A stretch of 64,000 bases of DNA from Limnoperna fortunei (Eukaryota; Mollusca; Bivalvia; Mytilida; Modiolidae), in contig OX104113.1 in the NCBI GenBank assembly GCA_944474755.1, forward strand, positions 55,758,074 to 55,822,073, in the 5' to 3' direction. Of this stretch, positions 11,739 to 25,496 are shown one piece after another. How positions within the stretch are numbered: the first letter of the stretch is position 1; the number at the start of each line of letters is the position of its first letter. The notes below the pieces were generated by a model. That model ran no database searches. It worked only from the letters and a program-made list of their open reading frames with translations, and was not told the DNA's origin. The position numbers were made by a program, and so were the translations under genes.

Positions 11739-12795
11739 ATTATTATTATTGTTCTTCTTTTCTGCCATCAGTTGCTAAAAAGTGTCGCGACATATCATTT
11801 TGATACTTGGTACCATTAATCGGTCATACTGGCAGATGACTCAGTTCACCCTGTGAAACCGATCTATTTTTAGTAACAGAGTTATCTGCCCCAACACCGT
11901 AAACCCTTGTTAGCAGATAAACTCAGAAACCGTAACGGATTCTCAAAATCTGAAGTGTAAAAAATGTCGCTGGTCCTATAGCGATGATTTGTCATTCAAA
12001 ATTTTTTTTTCCAATCGACTTCCTGTTTACGTGTTTTTGACCTGAGAAATGTCGCAACGCGTCAAAATTTTTTTCTCAAAAACCGTAAGTCCTAGAGACT
12101 TGGGACCACCACCATTGATCCTAAGTGACATGTGTTACATTTAAAAATGTCAAGGTCAAAGGTCAAAAGTCAAGGTCAAAGGTAATCATAGGTCTTGTTA
12201 GCACTATATCTCACAAACCATAAAAGATGGAAGCATACAATAAAAAGGAAAAATACTCCTCTTATTGAGACCTTCATTTGGTATATTTGACCGGAAGCTG
12301 TGCGATGAACCGTTTTCGAGTTACTGCCCTTGACGTGTTTCGGTTAATCGGTTTTTTGGTTAAAACTTGAAAACGGTTAGAGATAATATAGTAAACATAT
12401 TGTTTAACATGATCAGCAGGAAAAGAGCTTCAATTTGAGCCAAAGGTCAAAGGTCATACGTCAAGGTCATACCATAGCAACAAGGTGACCGTCATAAAAA
12501 GTCCTTAGCAACCATATATTTTTAGAATCAGAATGATGTACTTTACTGATATATGTCATTTCATGACCGGAAGTGGCCTTTTGTCCCTAGCAACGGAATG
12601 AAAGTCCTTAACAGCCATCTATTTTTTGGCTTGGGACCACTTTCTTTACTAAAAAAACTCATATTTATGACTGGATGTGACATTTTGTGCTATAGGAAGA
12701 TAAAAAATCCCTTAGCATCACCTTAATTTTCTGACTTTAGAGGAACAGTGGGAAAGACCTTCTCATTAGTTCTCAGAACAAATGGCAGTTTAATT
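11739..12795 (+). mobile_element. R element, copy 3
   Basis: Complete R element without a 5' palindrome, abutting R'. A private variant (AAACATATTGTTTAAC, about 12,395) is shared with the R copy at 21,283. Confidence 0.82.
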
Positions 12796-13065
12796 GTGTT
12801 TATATTTTGCTACCATGAAAGTATTTATAATGTTAAAATAAAATAATGTCGTATATTGAGTGATAATATTTTGAATAATATACAATAATTATTATACAAA
12901 TGCTATCACTCAATATATACCAGTACAATATTACACAATTTTACCTTTACAGTCAATTAGTTACCCTGTATGGGGGACTCCTTAATCCACACTAATGAGC
13001 GCCTACAATGTTCTTTGGTCTTTCAAAATGTTGACATTCCGGCACACAGTCGTTTCAATATCATT
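12796..13065 (+). repeat. Spacer between R and P, copy 3
   Basis: Third copy of the 270 bp spacer with its 14 bp inverted repeat. No gene seen. Confidence 0.7.
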
Positions 13066-13199
13066 AAGGTCTTTCCCACTACAGTGGAAAGACCTTCATG
13101 TCTTTCTTATTATTAAGGTCTTTCCCTTCCACAGAAGGAAAGACCTTACTGTATTTCGTCTGATTATTAAGGTCTTTCCCACTACAGTGGGAAGACCTT
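13066..13199 (+). repeat. Stack of three 5' palindromes, copy 3
   Basis: Palindromes at 13,066-13,096, 13,115-13,147 and 13,169-13,199, same order of variants as before. Confidence 0.9.
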
Positions 13200-14569
13200 C
13201 TTACCTTTCTTATGATTATTATTATTTTTCTTTTTTTTTCCGCCGTCATTTGCAAAAAAGTGTCGCGACATATCATTTTCATACTTGGTACCATTAATCG
13301 GTCATAATGTCAGATGACTCAGTTCACCCTGTGAAATCGATCTATTTTTAGTAACAGAATTATCTGCCCCAACACCGTAAACCCTTGTTAGCAGATAAAC
13401 TCAGAAACCGTAATCGATTCTCAAAATCTGAAGTGTACAAAATGTCCCTGGACCTATGGCGATGATTTATCATGCAAAATTTTTTTTTCCAATCGACTCC
13501 CAGTTTACGCGTTTTTGAGCTGAAAAATGTTGCAACGCGTCAAAATTTTTTTCTCAAAAACAGCAAATCCTAGAGACTTGGGACCACCACCATTGATCCT
13601 AAGTGACATATGTTACATTTAAAAATGTCAAGGTCAAAGGTCAAAAGTCAAGGTCAAAGGTCACCATAGGTCTTCTTAGCACTATATCTCATAAACCATA
13701 AAAGATAGAAGCAGACAATAAATGGGAAAAATACTCCTCTTATTGAGGCCTTTATTTGATACATTTGACCCAAAGCTGTGCGATGAACCATTTTCGAGTT
13801 ACTGCCCTTGACGCGTTTCGGTTAATCGGTTTTTTGGTTAAAACTTGAAAACGGTTAGAGATAATATAGTAAACATATAGGTTTAACATGATCAGTATGA
13901 AAAGAGCTTCAATTTGAGCCAAAGGTCAAAGGTCAAAAGTCAAGGTCAAAGGTCACCATTGGTCTTGTTAGCACTATATCTCATAAACCATAAAAGATAG
14001 AAGCAGACAATAAATGGGTAAACTACTGCTCTTATCGAGACCTCCATTTGGTACATTGGCCCGAAGCTGTACTATGAACCATTTTCGAGTTACAGCCCTT
14101 GACGCGTTTCGGTTAATCGCTTTTTTCGTTAAAACTTGAAAACGGTTAGATATAATATAGTAAACATATAGGTTTAACATGATCAGCAGGAAAAGAGCTT
14201 CAATTTGAGCCAATGGTCAAAGGTCATTAGTCAAGGTCATACCATAATACCATAGCAAGGTGACCGCTATAAAAAGTCCTTAGCAACCATATATTTTTAG
14301 AATCAGAATGATGTACCTTACTGATAAATGTCATTTCATGACCGTAAGTTGCCTTTTGTCCCTAGCAACGGAATTAAAGTCCTTAACATCCATCTATTTT
14401 TTGGCTCGGAACCACTTTCTTTACTCAAATAACTCATTTTTATGACTGGAAGTGACATTTTGTGCTATAACAAGATACAAATTCCCTTAGCATCACCTAA
14501 ATTCACTGACTTTAGAGGAACAGTGGGAAAGACCTTCTCATTTGTTCTCAGAACAAATGGCACTTTAAT
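13200..14569 (+). mobile_element. P element, copy 4
   Basis: Complete P element. GATGTACCTTACTG (about 14,310) is shared with the P copy at 22,744. The 3' hairpin is at 14,539-14,559. Confidence 0.85.
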
Positions 14570-15951
14570 ATTATTATTACTTTTCTTCCGATCTAAAATT
14601 CAATTTAGTGCTGCCAAAAAGTTTCTTATCCGATCGAGCTGAAAATTTGGCGGTGTGATGGATACCCCGTGGGCTTTCTCCCATTCACCCTGTTAGCACG
14701 CCCCGTCAAAAATGAGGGCGTGGCAGGGACCCCCCATGAAAACGTTGTTATCACATCTCCTCCTAAGGCACACAAAATGGTACAATAAAATGGACGCCGA
14801 TTCCATCTGGGATCGATGTCCTCGAATTGTCGATAGGTAGAAAATCGCTGGGCGCAACCAGTAAAAAGTTACCAGTCGTGCAAGTCCAACACCACTTTTT
14901 ATGTAAAAATCGTAATTTCCCGAAAAACGATGCATCCCAGCTGTTTGAAACCCTCGCCATTCGCTTTAGAATGTCGATTTCAGTCTAAAAATGTCTTTCC
15001 GTAACGTGTACGAGTCAATAAATCCTTAAAATCCCACATTGAAACACGTGACCACCCCTCCCCCCAGCCACGTAAATTTCGTCTGTCGTGATGTCCGTTT
15101 CAGCCATCGTCAGTGAATGACAGTGTAAATCGTGTGTCAACAAGTTGTTCTAACTGTCCGAACTGCATTTTACCTGAAACAATAACAAATTGAAACAATT
15201 TCCGACGTCACTTTTTTGTGTATTCCATCGTCTGCTACGTGCCTCGTGTAATTATTTTACAGTGTGAAATTCCGCTGAAAATAAAATAAACAAGTCTTTT
15301 ATTAATTGTCGTCACGCTCCGTTGATAAAAATCCGTGTCGTCCTGAAATAAACAATCACTGAGATTAAAGATCGTGCATCATGTCATATATAGGTCCGTT
15401 CAGACCATCGTAACTCCCTGTTGTGGTAAAATAAAACTATCTCCGTGATATTATATAACAATGTCACGTGACTCCAGCTAGTTCATTTCTTTGCCTTTTA
15501 CCATAAATCTCTTTCTCTTCTCCTACAAGTCAAGAAAAGTCATTAAAATACAAAACATATAGTTCAAACAGAAAAATAAACAAACAAACAAATAAACAAA
15601 AACACTGGTTCCCGGTTTTTATATAATCATAGTTGCATATAAAACTATTAACCCAAAAAGGGCCCAACTCTCCACCCAGGGACAGCATGTCAAAAACAAT
15701 ATATCATGCTGGCCCTGGGGTGGAGGGGCCGGGCCCTTTTTTTTTCTTCAATTTTGTAATTAGAACGTTCTAGAAACAATGGAATAGAAACCCCGGGGGG
15801 GGGTATACGGGTATATTACGATGTAAAATGATAGATTTTCACCCTCTGGGGCCTCTTGTTTAACGTTTAACGCCAGTTTTTCCTATAGAAACGATAACGA
15901 GGGAAAGACCTTCCTGTGCATTTGTTCTACTGAACAAATGTCCTTTTAATT
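14570..15951 (+). mobile_element. Q element, copy 4
   Basis: Complete Q element. Heat-shock-element match at 15,762-15,776; 3' hairpin at 15,919-15,940. It shares AACTATTAACCC (about 15,645) with Q2. Confidence 0.85.
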
Positions 15952-17014
15952 ATTATTATTATTATTATTGTTCTTCTTTTCTGCCATCAGTTGCTAAAAA
16001 GTGTCGCGACATATCATTTTGATACTTGGTACCATTAATCGGTCATACTGGCAGATGACTCAGTTCACCCTGTGAAACCGATCTATTTTTAGTAACAGAG
16101 TTATCTGCCCCAACACCGTAAACCCTTGTTAGCAGATAAACTCAGAAACCGTAACGGATTCTCAAAATCTAAAGTGTAAAAAATGTCGCTGGTCTATAGC
16201 GATGATTTGTCATGCACAATTTTTTTTTCCAATCGACTTCCTGTTTACGTGTTTTTGACCTGAAAAATGTCGCAACGCGTCAAAATTTTTTTCTCAAAAA
16301 CCGTAAGTCCTAGAGACTTGGGACCACCACCATTGATCCTAAGTGACATGTGTTACATTTAAAAATGTCAAGGTCAAAGGTCAAAAGTCAAGGTCAAAGG
16401 TAATCATAGGTCTTGTTAGCACTATATCTCACAAACCATAAAAGATGGAAGCATACAATAAAAAGGAAAAATACTCCTCTTATTGAGACCTTCATTTGGT
16501 ATATTTGACCGGAAGCTGTGCGATGAACCGTTTTCGAGTTACTGCCCTTGACGTGTTTCGGTTAATCGGTTTTTTGGTTAAAACTTGAAAACGGTTAGAG
16601 ATAATATAGTAAACATATATGTTTAACATGATCAGCAGGAAAAGAGCTTCAATTTGAGCCAAAGGTCAAAGGTCATACGTCAAGGTCATACCATAGCAAC
16701 AAGGTGACCGTCATAAAAAGTCCTTAGCAACCATATATTTTTAGAATCAGAATGATGTACTTTACTGATATATGTCATTTCATGACCGGAAGTGGCCTTT
16801 TGTCCCTAGCAACGGAATGAAAGTCCTTAACAGCCATCTATTTTTTGGCTTGGGACCACTTTCTTTACTAAAAAAACTCATATTTATGACTGGATGTGAC
16901 ATTTTGTGCTATAGGAAGATAAAAAATCCCTTAGCATCACCTTAATTTTCTGACTTTAGAGGAACAGTTGGAAAGACCTTCTCATTAGTTCTCAGAACAA
17001 ATGGCAGTTTAATT
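15952..17014 (+). mobile_element. R element, copy 4
   Basis: Complete R element carrying the GTTGGAAAGACC and ATCTAAAGTG variants of R2, as expected if the 9.55 kb block was duplicated as a whole. Confidence 0.82.
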
Positions 17015-17284
17015 GTGTTTATATTTTGCTACCATGAAAGTATTTATAATGTTAAAATAAAATAATGTCGTATATTGAGTGATAATATTTTGAATAATAT
17101 ACAATAATTATTATACAAATGCTATCACTCAATATATACCAGTACAATATTACACAATTTTACCTTTACAGTCAATTAGTTACCCTGTATGGGGGACTCC
17201 TTAATCCACACTAATGAGCGCCTACAATGTTCTTTGGTCTTTCAAAATGTTGACATTCCGGCACACAGTCGTTTCAATATCATT
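17015..17284 (+). repeat. Spacer between R and P, copy 4
   Basis: Fourth copy of the 270 bp spacer; identical in layout to the copy at 7,468. Confidence 0.7.
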
Positions 17285-17418
17285 AAGGTCTTTCCCACTA
17301 CAGTGGAAAGACCTTCATGTCTTTCTTATTATTAAGGTCTTTCCCTTCCACAGAAGGAAAGACCTTACTGTATTTCGTCTGATTATTAAGGTCTTTCCCA
17401 CTACAGTGGGAAGACCTT
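17285..17418 (+). repeat. Stack of three 5' palindromes, copy 4
   Basis: Palindromes at 17,285-17,315, 17,334-17,366 and 17,388-17,418. Confidence 0.9.
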
Positions 17419-18787
17419 CTTACCTTTCTTATGATTATTATTATTTTTCTTTTTTTTTCCGCCGTCATTTGCAAAAAAGTGTCGCGACATATCATTTTCA
17501 TACTTGGTACCATTAATCGGTCATAATGTCAGATGACTCAGTTCACCCTGTGAAATCGATCTATTTTTAGTAACAGAGTTATCTGCCCCAACACCGTAAA
17601 CCCTTGTTAGCAGATAAACTCAGAAACCGTAATCGATTCTCAAAATCTGAAGTGTACAAAATGTCCCTGGACCTATGGCGATGATTTATCATGCAAAATT
17701 TTTTTTTCCAATCGACTCCCAGTTTACGCGTTTTTGAGCTGAAAAATGTCGCAACGCGTCAAAATTTTTTTCTCAAAAACCGCAAATCCTAGAGACTTGG
17801 GACCACCACCATTGATCCTAAGTGACATATGTTACATTTAAAAATGTCAAGGTCAAAGGTCAAAAGTCAAGGTCAAAGGTCACCATAGGTCTTCTTAGCA
17901 CTATATCTCATAAACCATAAAAGATAGAAGCAGACAATAAATGGGAAAAATACTCCTCTTATTGAGGCCTTTTTTGATACATTTGACCCAAAGCTGTGCG
18001 ATGAACCATTTTCGAGTTACTGCCCTTGACGCGTTTCGGTTAATCGGTTTTTTGGTTAAAACTTGAAAACGGTTAGAGATAATATAGTAAACATATAGGT
18101 TTAACATGATCAGTATGAAAAGAGCTTCAATTTGAGCCAAAGGTCAAAGGTCAAAAGTCAAGGTCAAAGGTCACCATTGGTCTTGTTAGCACTATATCTG
18201 ATAAACCATAAAAGATAGAAGCAGACAATAAATGGGTAAACTACTGCTCTTATCGAGACCTCCATTTGGTACATTGGCCCGAAGCTGTACTATGAACCAT
18301 TTTCGAGTTACAGCCCTTGACGCGTTTCGGTTAATCGCTTTTTTCGTTAAAACTTGAAAACGGTTAGATATAATATAGTAAACATATAGGTTTAACATGA
18401 TCAGCAGGAAAAGAGCTTCAATTTGAGCCAATGGTCAAAGGTCATTAGTCAAGGTCATACCATAATACCATAGCAAGGTGACCGCTATAAAAAGTCCTTA
18501 GCAACCATATATTTTTAGAATCAGAATGATGTACTTTACTGATAAATGTCATTTCATGACCGTAAGTTGCCTTTTGTCCCTAGCAACGGAATTAAAGTCC
18601 TTAACATCCATCTATTTTTTGGCTCGGAACCACTTTCTTTACTCAAATAACTCATTTTTATGACTGGAAGTGACATTTTGTGCTATAACAAGATACAAAT
18701 TCCCTTAGCATCACCTAAATTCACTGACTTTAGAGGAACAGTGGGAAAGACCTTCTCATTTGTTCTCAGAACAAATGGCACTTTAAT
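17419..18787 (+). mobile_element. P element, copy 5
   Basis: Complete P element with the same shortened T-tract and GATAAACC variants as the copy at 7,872. The 3' hairpin is at 18,757-18,777. Confidence 0.85.
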
Positions 18788-20168
18788 ATTATTATTACTT
18801 TTCTTCCGATCTAAAATTCAATTTAGTGCTGCCAAAAAATTTCTTATCCGATCGAGCTGAAAATTTGGCGGTGTGATGGATACCCCGTGGGCTTTCTCCC
18901 ATTCACCCTGTTAGCACGCCCCGTCAAAAATGAGGGCGTGGCAGGGACCCCCCATGAAAACGTTGTTATCACATCTCCTCCTAAGGCACACAAAATGGTA
19001 CAATAAAATGGACGCCGATTCCATCTGGGATCGATGTCCTCGAATTGTCGATAGGTAGAAAATCGCTGGGCGCAACCAGTAAAAAGTTACCAGTCGTGCA
19101 AGTCCAACACCACTTTTTATGTAAAAATCGTAATTTCCCGAAAAACGATGCATCCCAGCTGTTTGAAACCCTCGCCATTCGCTTTAGAATGTCGATTTCA
19201 GTCTAAAAATGTCTTTCCGTAACGTGTACGAGTCAATAAATCCTTAAAATCCCACATTGAAACACGTGACCACCCCTCCTCCAGCCACGTAAATTTCGTC
19301 TGTCGTGATGTCCGTTTCAGCCATCGTCAGTGAATGACAGTGTAAATCGTGTGTCAACAAGTTGTTCTAACTGTCCGAACTGCATTTTACCTGAAACAAT
19401 AACAAATTGAAACAATTTCCGACGTCACTTTTTTGTGTATTCCATCGTCTGCTACGTGCCTCGTGTAATTATTTTACAGTGTGAAATTCCGCTGAAAATA
19501 AAATAAACAAGTCTTTTATTAATTGTCGTCACGCTCCGTTGATAAAAATCCGTGTCGTCCTGAAATAAACAATCACTGAGATTAAAGATCGTGCATCATG
19601 TCATATATAGGTCCGTTCAGACCATCGTAACTCCCTGTTGTGGTAAAATAAAACTATCTCCGTGATATTATATAACAATGTCACGTGACTCCAGCTAGTT
19701 CATTTCTTTGCCTTTTACCATAAATCTCTTTCTCTTCTCCTACAAGTCAAGAAAAGTCATTAAAATACAAAACATATAGTTCAAACAGAAAAATTAACAA
19801 ACAAACAAATAAACAAAAACACTGGTTCCCGGTTTTTATATAATCATAGTTGCATATAAAACTATGAACCCAAAAAGGGCCCAACTCTCCACCCAGGGAC
19901 AGCATGTCAAAAACAATATATCATGCTGGCCCTGGGGTGGAGGGGCCGGGCCCTTTTTTTTTCTTCAATTTTGTAATTAGAACGTTCTAGAAACAATGGA
20001 ATAGAAACCCCGGGGGGGGGTATACGGGTATATTACGATGTAAAATGATAGATTTTCACCCTCTGGGGCCTCTTGTTTAACGTTTAACGCCAGTTTTTCC
20101 TATAGAAACGATAACGAGGGAAAGACCTTCCTGTGCATTTGTTCTACTGAACAAATGTCCTTTTAATT
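18788..20168 (+). mobile_element. Q element, copy 5
   Basis: Complete Q element sharing the private variants of the copy at 9,241. Heat-shock-element match at 19,979-19,993; 3' hairpin at 20,136-20,157. Confidence 0.85.
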
Positions 20169-21282
20169 ATTATTAAGGTCTTTCCCACTACAGTGGGAAG
20201 ACCTTCTTACCTTTCTTATGATTATTATTATTATTTTTCTTTTCTTTTCCGCCATCATTAGCTAAAAAGTGTCGCGACATATCATTTTGATACTTGGTAC
20301 CATTAATCGGTCATACTGTCAGATGACTCTGTTCACCCTGTGAAACAGATCTATTTTTATTAACAGAGTTATCTGCCCCAACACCGTAAACCCTTGTTAG
20401 CAGATAAACTCAGAAACCATAATCGATTCTTCAAATCTGAAGTGTAAAAAATGTCGCTGGTCCTATAGCGATGATTTGTCATGCAAAATTTTTTTTTCCA
20501 ATCGACTTCCTGTTTACGTGTTTTTGACCTGAAAAATGTCGCAACGCGTGAAAATTTTTTTCTCAAAAACCGTAAGTCCTAGAGACTTGGGACCACCACC
20601 ATTGATCCTAAGTGACATATGTTACATTTAAAAATGTCAAGGTCAAAGGTCAAAAGTCAAGGTCAAAGGTCACCAAAGGTCTTGTTAGCACTATATCTCA
20701 CAAACCATAACAGATAGAAGCAGACAATAAATGGGAAAAATACTCCACTTATTGAGACCTTCATTTGGTACATTTGACTCAAAGCTGTACAATGAACCAT
20801 TTTTGAGTTACTGCCCTTGACGCGTTTCGGTTAATCGGTTTTTTGGTTAAAACTTGAAAACGGTTAGAGATAATATAGTAAACATATAGGTTTAAAGTGA
20901 TCAGTATGAAAAGAGCTTCAATTTGAGCCAAAGGTCAAAGGTCATAGGTCAAGGTCATACCATAGCAACAAGGTGACTGTTATAAAAAGTCCTTAGCAAC
21001 CATATATTTTTAGAATCAGAATGATGTACTGTACTGAAATATGTCATATCATGACCGGAAGTGCCATTTTGTCACTAGCAACCGAATGAAAGTCCTTAAC
21101 AACCATATATTTTTTTGCTCGGGACCACTTTCTATACTCAAATAACTCATTTTTATGACTGGAAGTGACATTTTGTGCTTAGCAAGACACAAAATCCCAA
21201 AGCATCACATATATTTTCTCACTTTAGAGGAACAGTGGGAAAGACCTTCTCATTTGTTCTCAGAACAAATGGCATTTTAATT
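20169..21282 (+). mobile_element. R' element, copy 2
   Basis: Second R' copy, almost identical to the one at 10,625, with a single 5' palindrome at 20,175-20,205. Its position directly after a Q copy is also the same. Confidence 0.85.
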
Positions 21283-22339
21283 ATTATTATTATTGTTCTT
21301 CTTTTCTGCCATCAGTTGCTAAAAAGTGTCGCGACATATCATTTTGATACTTGGTACCATTAATCGGTCATACTGGCAGATGACTCAGTTCACCCTGTGA
21401 AACCGATCTATTTTTAGTAACAGAGTTATCTGCCCCAACACCGTAAACCCTTGTTAGCAGATTAACTCAGAAACCGTAACGGATTCTCAAAATCTGAAGT
21501 GTAAAAAATGTCGCTGGTCCTATAGCGATGATTTGTCATGCAAAATTTTTTTTTCCAATCGACTTCCTGTTTACGTGTTTTTGACCTGAGAAATGTCGCA
21601 ACGCGTCAAAATTTTTTTCTCAAAAACCGTAAGTCCTAGAGACTTGGGACCACCACCATTGATCCTAAGTGACATGTGTTACATTTAAAAATGTCAAGGT
21701 CAAAGGTCAAAAGTCAAGGTCAAAGGTAATCATAGGTCTTGTTAGCACTATATCTCACAAACCATAAAAGATGGAAGCATACAATAAAAAGGAAAAATAC
21801 TCCTCTTATTGAGACCTTCATTTGGTATATTTGACCGGAAGCTGTGCGATGAACCGTTTTCGAGTTACTGCCCTTGACGTGTTTCGGTTAATCGGTTTTT
21901 TGGTTAAAACTTGAAAACGGTTAGAGATAATATAGTAAACATATTGTTTAACATGATCAGCAGGAAAAGAGCTTCAATTTGAGCCAAAGGTCAAAGGTCA
22001 TACGTCAAGGTCATACCATAGCAACAAGGTGACCGTCATAAAAAGTCCTTAGCAACCATATATTTTTAGAATCAGAATGATGTACTTTACTGATATATGT
22101 CATTTCATGACCGGAAGTGGCCTTTTGTCCCTAGCAACGGAATGAAAGTCCTTAACAGCCATCTATTTTTTGGCTTGGGACCACTTTCTTTACTAAAAAA
22201 ACTCATATTTATGACTGGATGTGACATTTTGTGCTATAGGAAGATAAAAAATCCCTTAGCATCACCTTAATTTTCTGACTTTAGAGGAACAGTGGGAAAG
22301 ACCTTCTCATTAGTTCTCAGAACAAATGGCAGTTTAATT
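21283..22339 (+). mobile_element. R element, copy 5
   Basis: Complete R element sharing the ATATTGTTTAAC variant with the copy at 11,739. Confidence 0.82.
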
Positions 22340-22609
22340 GTGTTTATATTTTGCTACCATGAAAGTATTTATAATGTTAAAATAAAATAATGTCGTATAT
22401 TGAGTGATAATATTTTGAATAATATACAATAATTATTATACAAATGCTATCACTCAATATATACCAGTACAATATTACACAATTTTACCTTTACAGTCAA
22501 TTAGTTACCCTGTATGGGGGACTCCTTAATCCACACTAATGAGCGCCTACAATGTTCTTTGGTCTTTCAAAATGTTGACATTCCGGCACACAGTCGTTTC
22601 AATATCATT
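22340..22609 (+). repeat. Spacer between R and P, copy 5
   Basis: Fifth copy of the 270 bp spacer with inverted repeat. Confidence 0.7.
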
Positions 22610-22743
22610 AAGGTCTTTCCCACTACAGTGGAAAGACCTTCATGTCTTTCTTATTATTAAGGTCTTTCCCTTCCACAGAAGGAAAGACCTTACTGTATTT
22701 CGTCTGATTATTAAGGTCTTTCCCACTACAGTGGGAAGACCTT
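22610..22743 (+). repeat. Stack of three 5' palindromes, copy 5
   Basis: Palindromes at 22,610-22,640, 22,659-22,691 and 22,713-22,743. Confidence 0.9.
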
Positions 22744-24113
22744 CTTACCTTTCTTATGATTATTATTATTTTTCTTTTTTTTTCCGCCGTCATTTGCAAA
22801 AAAGTGTCGCGACATATCATTTTCATACTTGGTACCATTAATCGGTCATAATGTCAGATGACTCAGTTCACCCTGTGAAATCGATCTATTTTTAGTAACA
22901 GAATTATCTGCCCCAACACCGTAAACCCTTGTTAGCAGATAAACTCAGAAACCGTAATCGATTCTCAAAATCTGAAGTGTACAAAATGTCCCTGGACCTA
23001 TGGCGATGATTTATCATGCAAAATTTTTTTTTCCAATCGACTCCCAGTTTACGCGTTTTTGAGCTGAAAAATGTCGCAACGCGTCAAAATTTTTTTCTCA
23101 AAAACCGCAAATCCTAGAGACTTGGGACCACCACCATTGATCCTAAGTGACATATGTTACATTTAAAAATGTCAAGGTCAAAGGTCAAAAGTCAAGGTCA
23201 AAGGTCACCATAGGTCTTCTTAGCACTATATCTCATAAACCATAAAAGATAGAAGCAGACAATAAATGGGAAAAATACTCCTCTTATTGAGGCCTTTATT
23301 TGATACATTTGACCCAAAGCTGTGCGATGAACCATTTTCGAGTTACTGCCCTTGACGCGTTTCGGTTAATCGGTTTTTTGGTTAAAACTTGAAAACGGTT
23401 AGAGATAATATAGTAAACATATAGGTTTAACATGATCAGTATGAAAAGAGCTTCAATTTGAGCCAAAGGTCAAAGGTCAAAAGTCAAGGTCAAAGGTCAC
23501 CATTGGTCTTGTTAGCACTATATCTCATAAACCATAAAAGATAGAAGCAGACAATAAATGGGTAAACTACTGCTCTTATCGAGACCTCCATTTGGTACAT
23601 TGGCCCGAAGCTGTACTATGAACCATTTTCGAGTTACAGCCCTTGACGCGTTTCGGTTAATCGCTTTTTTCGTTAAAACTTGAAAACGGTTAGATATAAT
23701 ATAGTAAACATATAGGTTTAACATGATCAGCAGGAAAAGAGCTTCAATTTGAGCCAATGGTCAAAGGTCATTAGTCAAGGTCATACCATAATACCATAGC
23801 AAGGTGACCGCTATAAAAAGTCCTTAGCAACCATATATTTTTAGAATCAGAATGATGTACCTTACTGATAAATGTCATTTCATGACCGTAAGTTGCCTTT
23901 TGTCCCTAGCAACGGAATTAAAGTCCTTAACATCCATCTATTTTTTGGCTCGGAACCACTTTCTTTACTCAAATAACTCATTTTTATGACTGGAAGTGAC
24001 ATTTTGTGCTATAACAAGATACAAATTCCCTTAGCATCACCTAAATTCACTGACTTTAGAGGAACAGTGGGAAAGACCTTCTCATTTGTTCTCAGAACAA
24101 ATGGCACTTTAAT
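22744..24113 (+). mobile_element. P element, copy 6
   Basis: Last P element of the array, sharing GATGTACCTTACTG with copy 4. The 3' hairpin is at 24,083-24,103. Confidence 0.85.
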
Positions 24114-25496
24114 ATTATTATTACTTTTCTTCCGATCTAAAATTCAATTTAGTGCTGCCAAAAAGTTTCTTATCCGATCGAGCTGAAAATTTGGCGGTGT
24201 GATGGATACCCCGTGGGCTTTCTCCCATTCACCCTGTTAGCAAGCCCCGTCAAAAATGAGGGCGTGGCAGGGACCCCCCATGAAAACGTTGTTATCACAT
24301 CTCCTCCTAAGGCACACAAAATGGTACAATAAAATGGACGCCGATTCCATCTGGGATCGATGTCCTCGAATTGTCGATAGGTAGAAAATCGCTGGGCGCA
24401 ACCAGTAAAAAGTTACCAGTCGTGCAAGTCCAACACCACTTTTTATGTAAAAATCGTAATTTCCCGAAAAACGATGCATCCCAGCTGTTTGAAACCCTCG
24501 CCATTCGCTTTAGAATGTCGATTTCAGTCTAAAAATGTCTTTCCGTAACGTGTACGAGTCAATAAATCCTTAAAATCCCACATTGAAACACGTGACCACC
24601 CCTCCCCCCAGCCACGTAAATTTCGTCTGTCGTGATGTCCGTTTCAGCCATCGTCAGTGAATGACAGTGTAAATCGTGTGTCAACAAGTTGTTCTAACTG
24701 TCCGAACTGCATTTTACCTGAAACAATAACAAATTGAAACAATTTCCGACGTCACTTTTTTGTGTATTCCATCGTCTGCTACGTGCCTCGTGTAATTATT
24801 TTACAGTGTGAAATTCCGCTGAAAATAAAATAAACAAGTCTTTTATTAATTGTCGTCACGCTCCGTTGATAAAAATCCGTGTCGTCCTGAAATAAACAAT
24901 CACTGAGATTAAAGATCGTGCATCATGTCATATATAGGTCCGTTCAGACCATCGTAACTCCCTGTTGTGGTAAAATAAAACTATCTCCGTGATATTATAT
25001 AACAATGTCACGTGACTCCAGCTAGTTCATTTCTTTGCCTTTTACCATAAATCTCTTTCTCTTCTCCTACAAGTCAAGAAAAGTCATTAAAATACAAAAC
25101 ATATAGTTCAAACAGAAAAATAAACAAACAAACAAATAAACAAAAACACTGGTTCCCGGTTTTTATATAATCATAGTTGCATATAAAACTATGAACCCAA
25201 AAAGGGCCCAACTCTCCACCCAGGGACAGCATGTCAAAAACAATATATCATGCTGGCCCTGGGGTGGAGGGGCCGGGCCCTTTTTTTTTCTTCAATTTTG
25301 TAATTAGAACGTTCTAGAAACAATGGAATAGAAACCCCGGGGGGGGGGTATACGGGTATATTACGATGTAAAATGATAGATTTTCACCCTCTGGGGCCTC
25401 TTGTTTAACGTTTAACGCCAGTTTTTCCTATAGAAACGATAACGAGGGAAAGACCTTCCTGTGCATTTGTTCTACTGAACAAATGTCCTTCTAATT
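24114..25496 (+). mobile_element. Q element, copy 6
   Basis: Last Q of the array. Heat-shock-element match at 25,306-25,320; 3' hairpin at 25,464-25,485. It ends GTCCTTCTAATT where other copies have GTCCTTTTAATT. Confidence 0.85.

Noticed and set aside
676..24504. Recurrent small frames (62-100 codons) in each unit of the first 25 kb as a gene family
   Set aside because: They recur because the DNA recurs, overlap each other on both strands, cross element junctions and palindromes, and show no domain, signal or consistent codon pattern.
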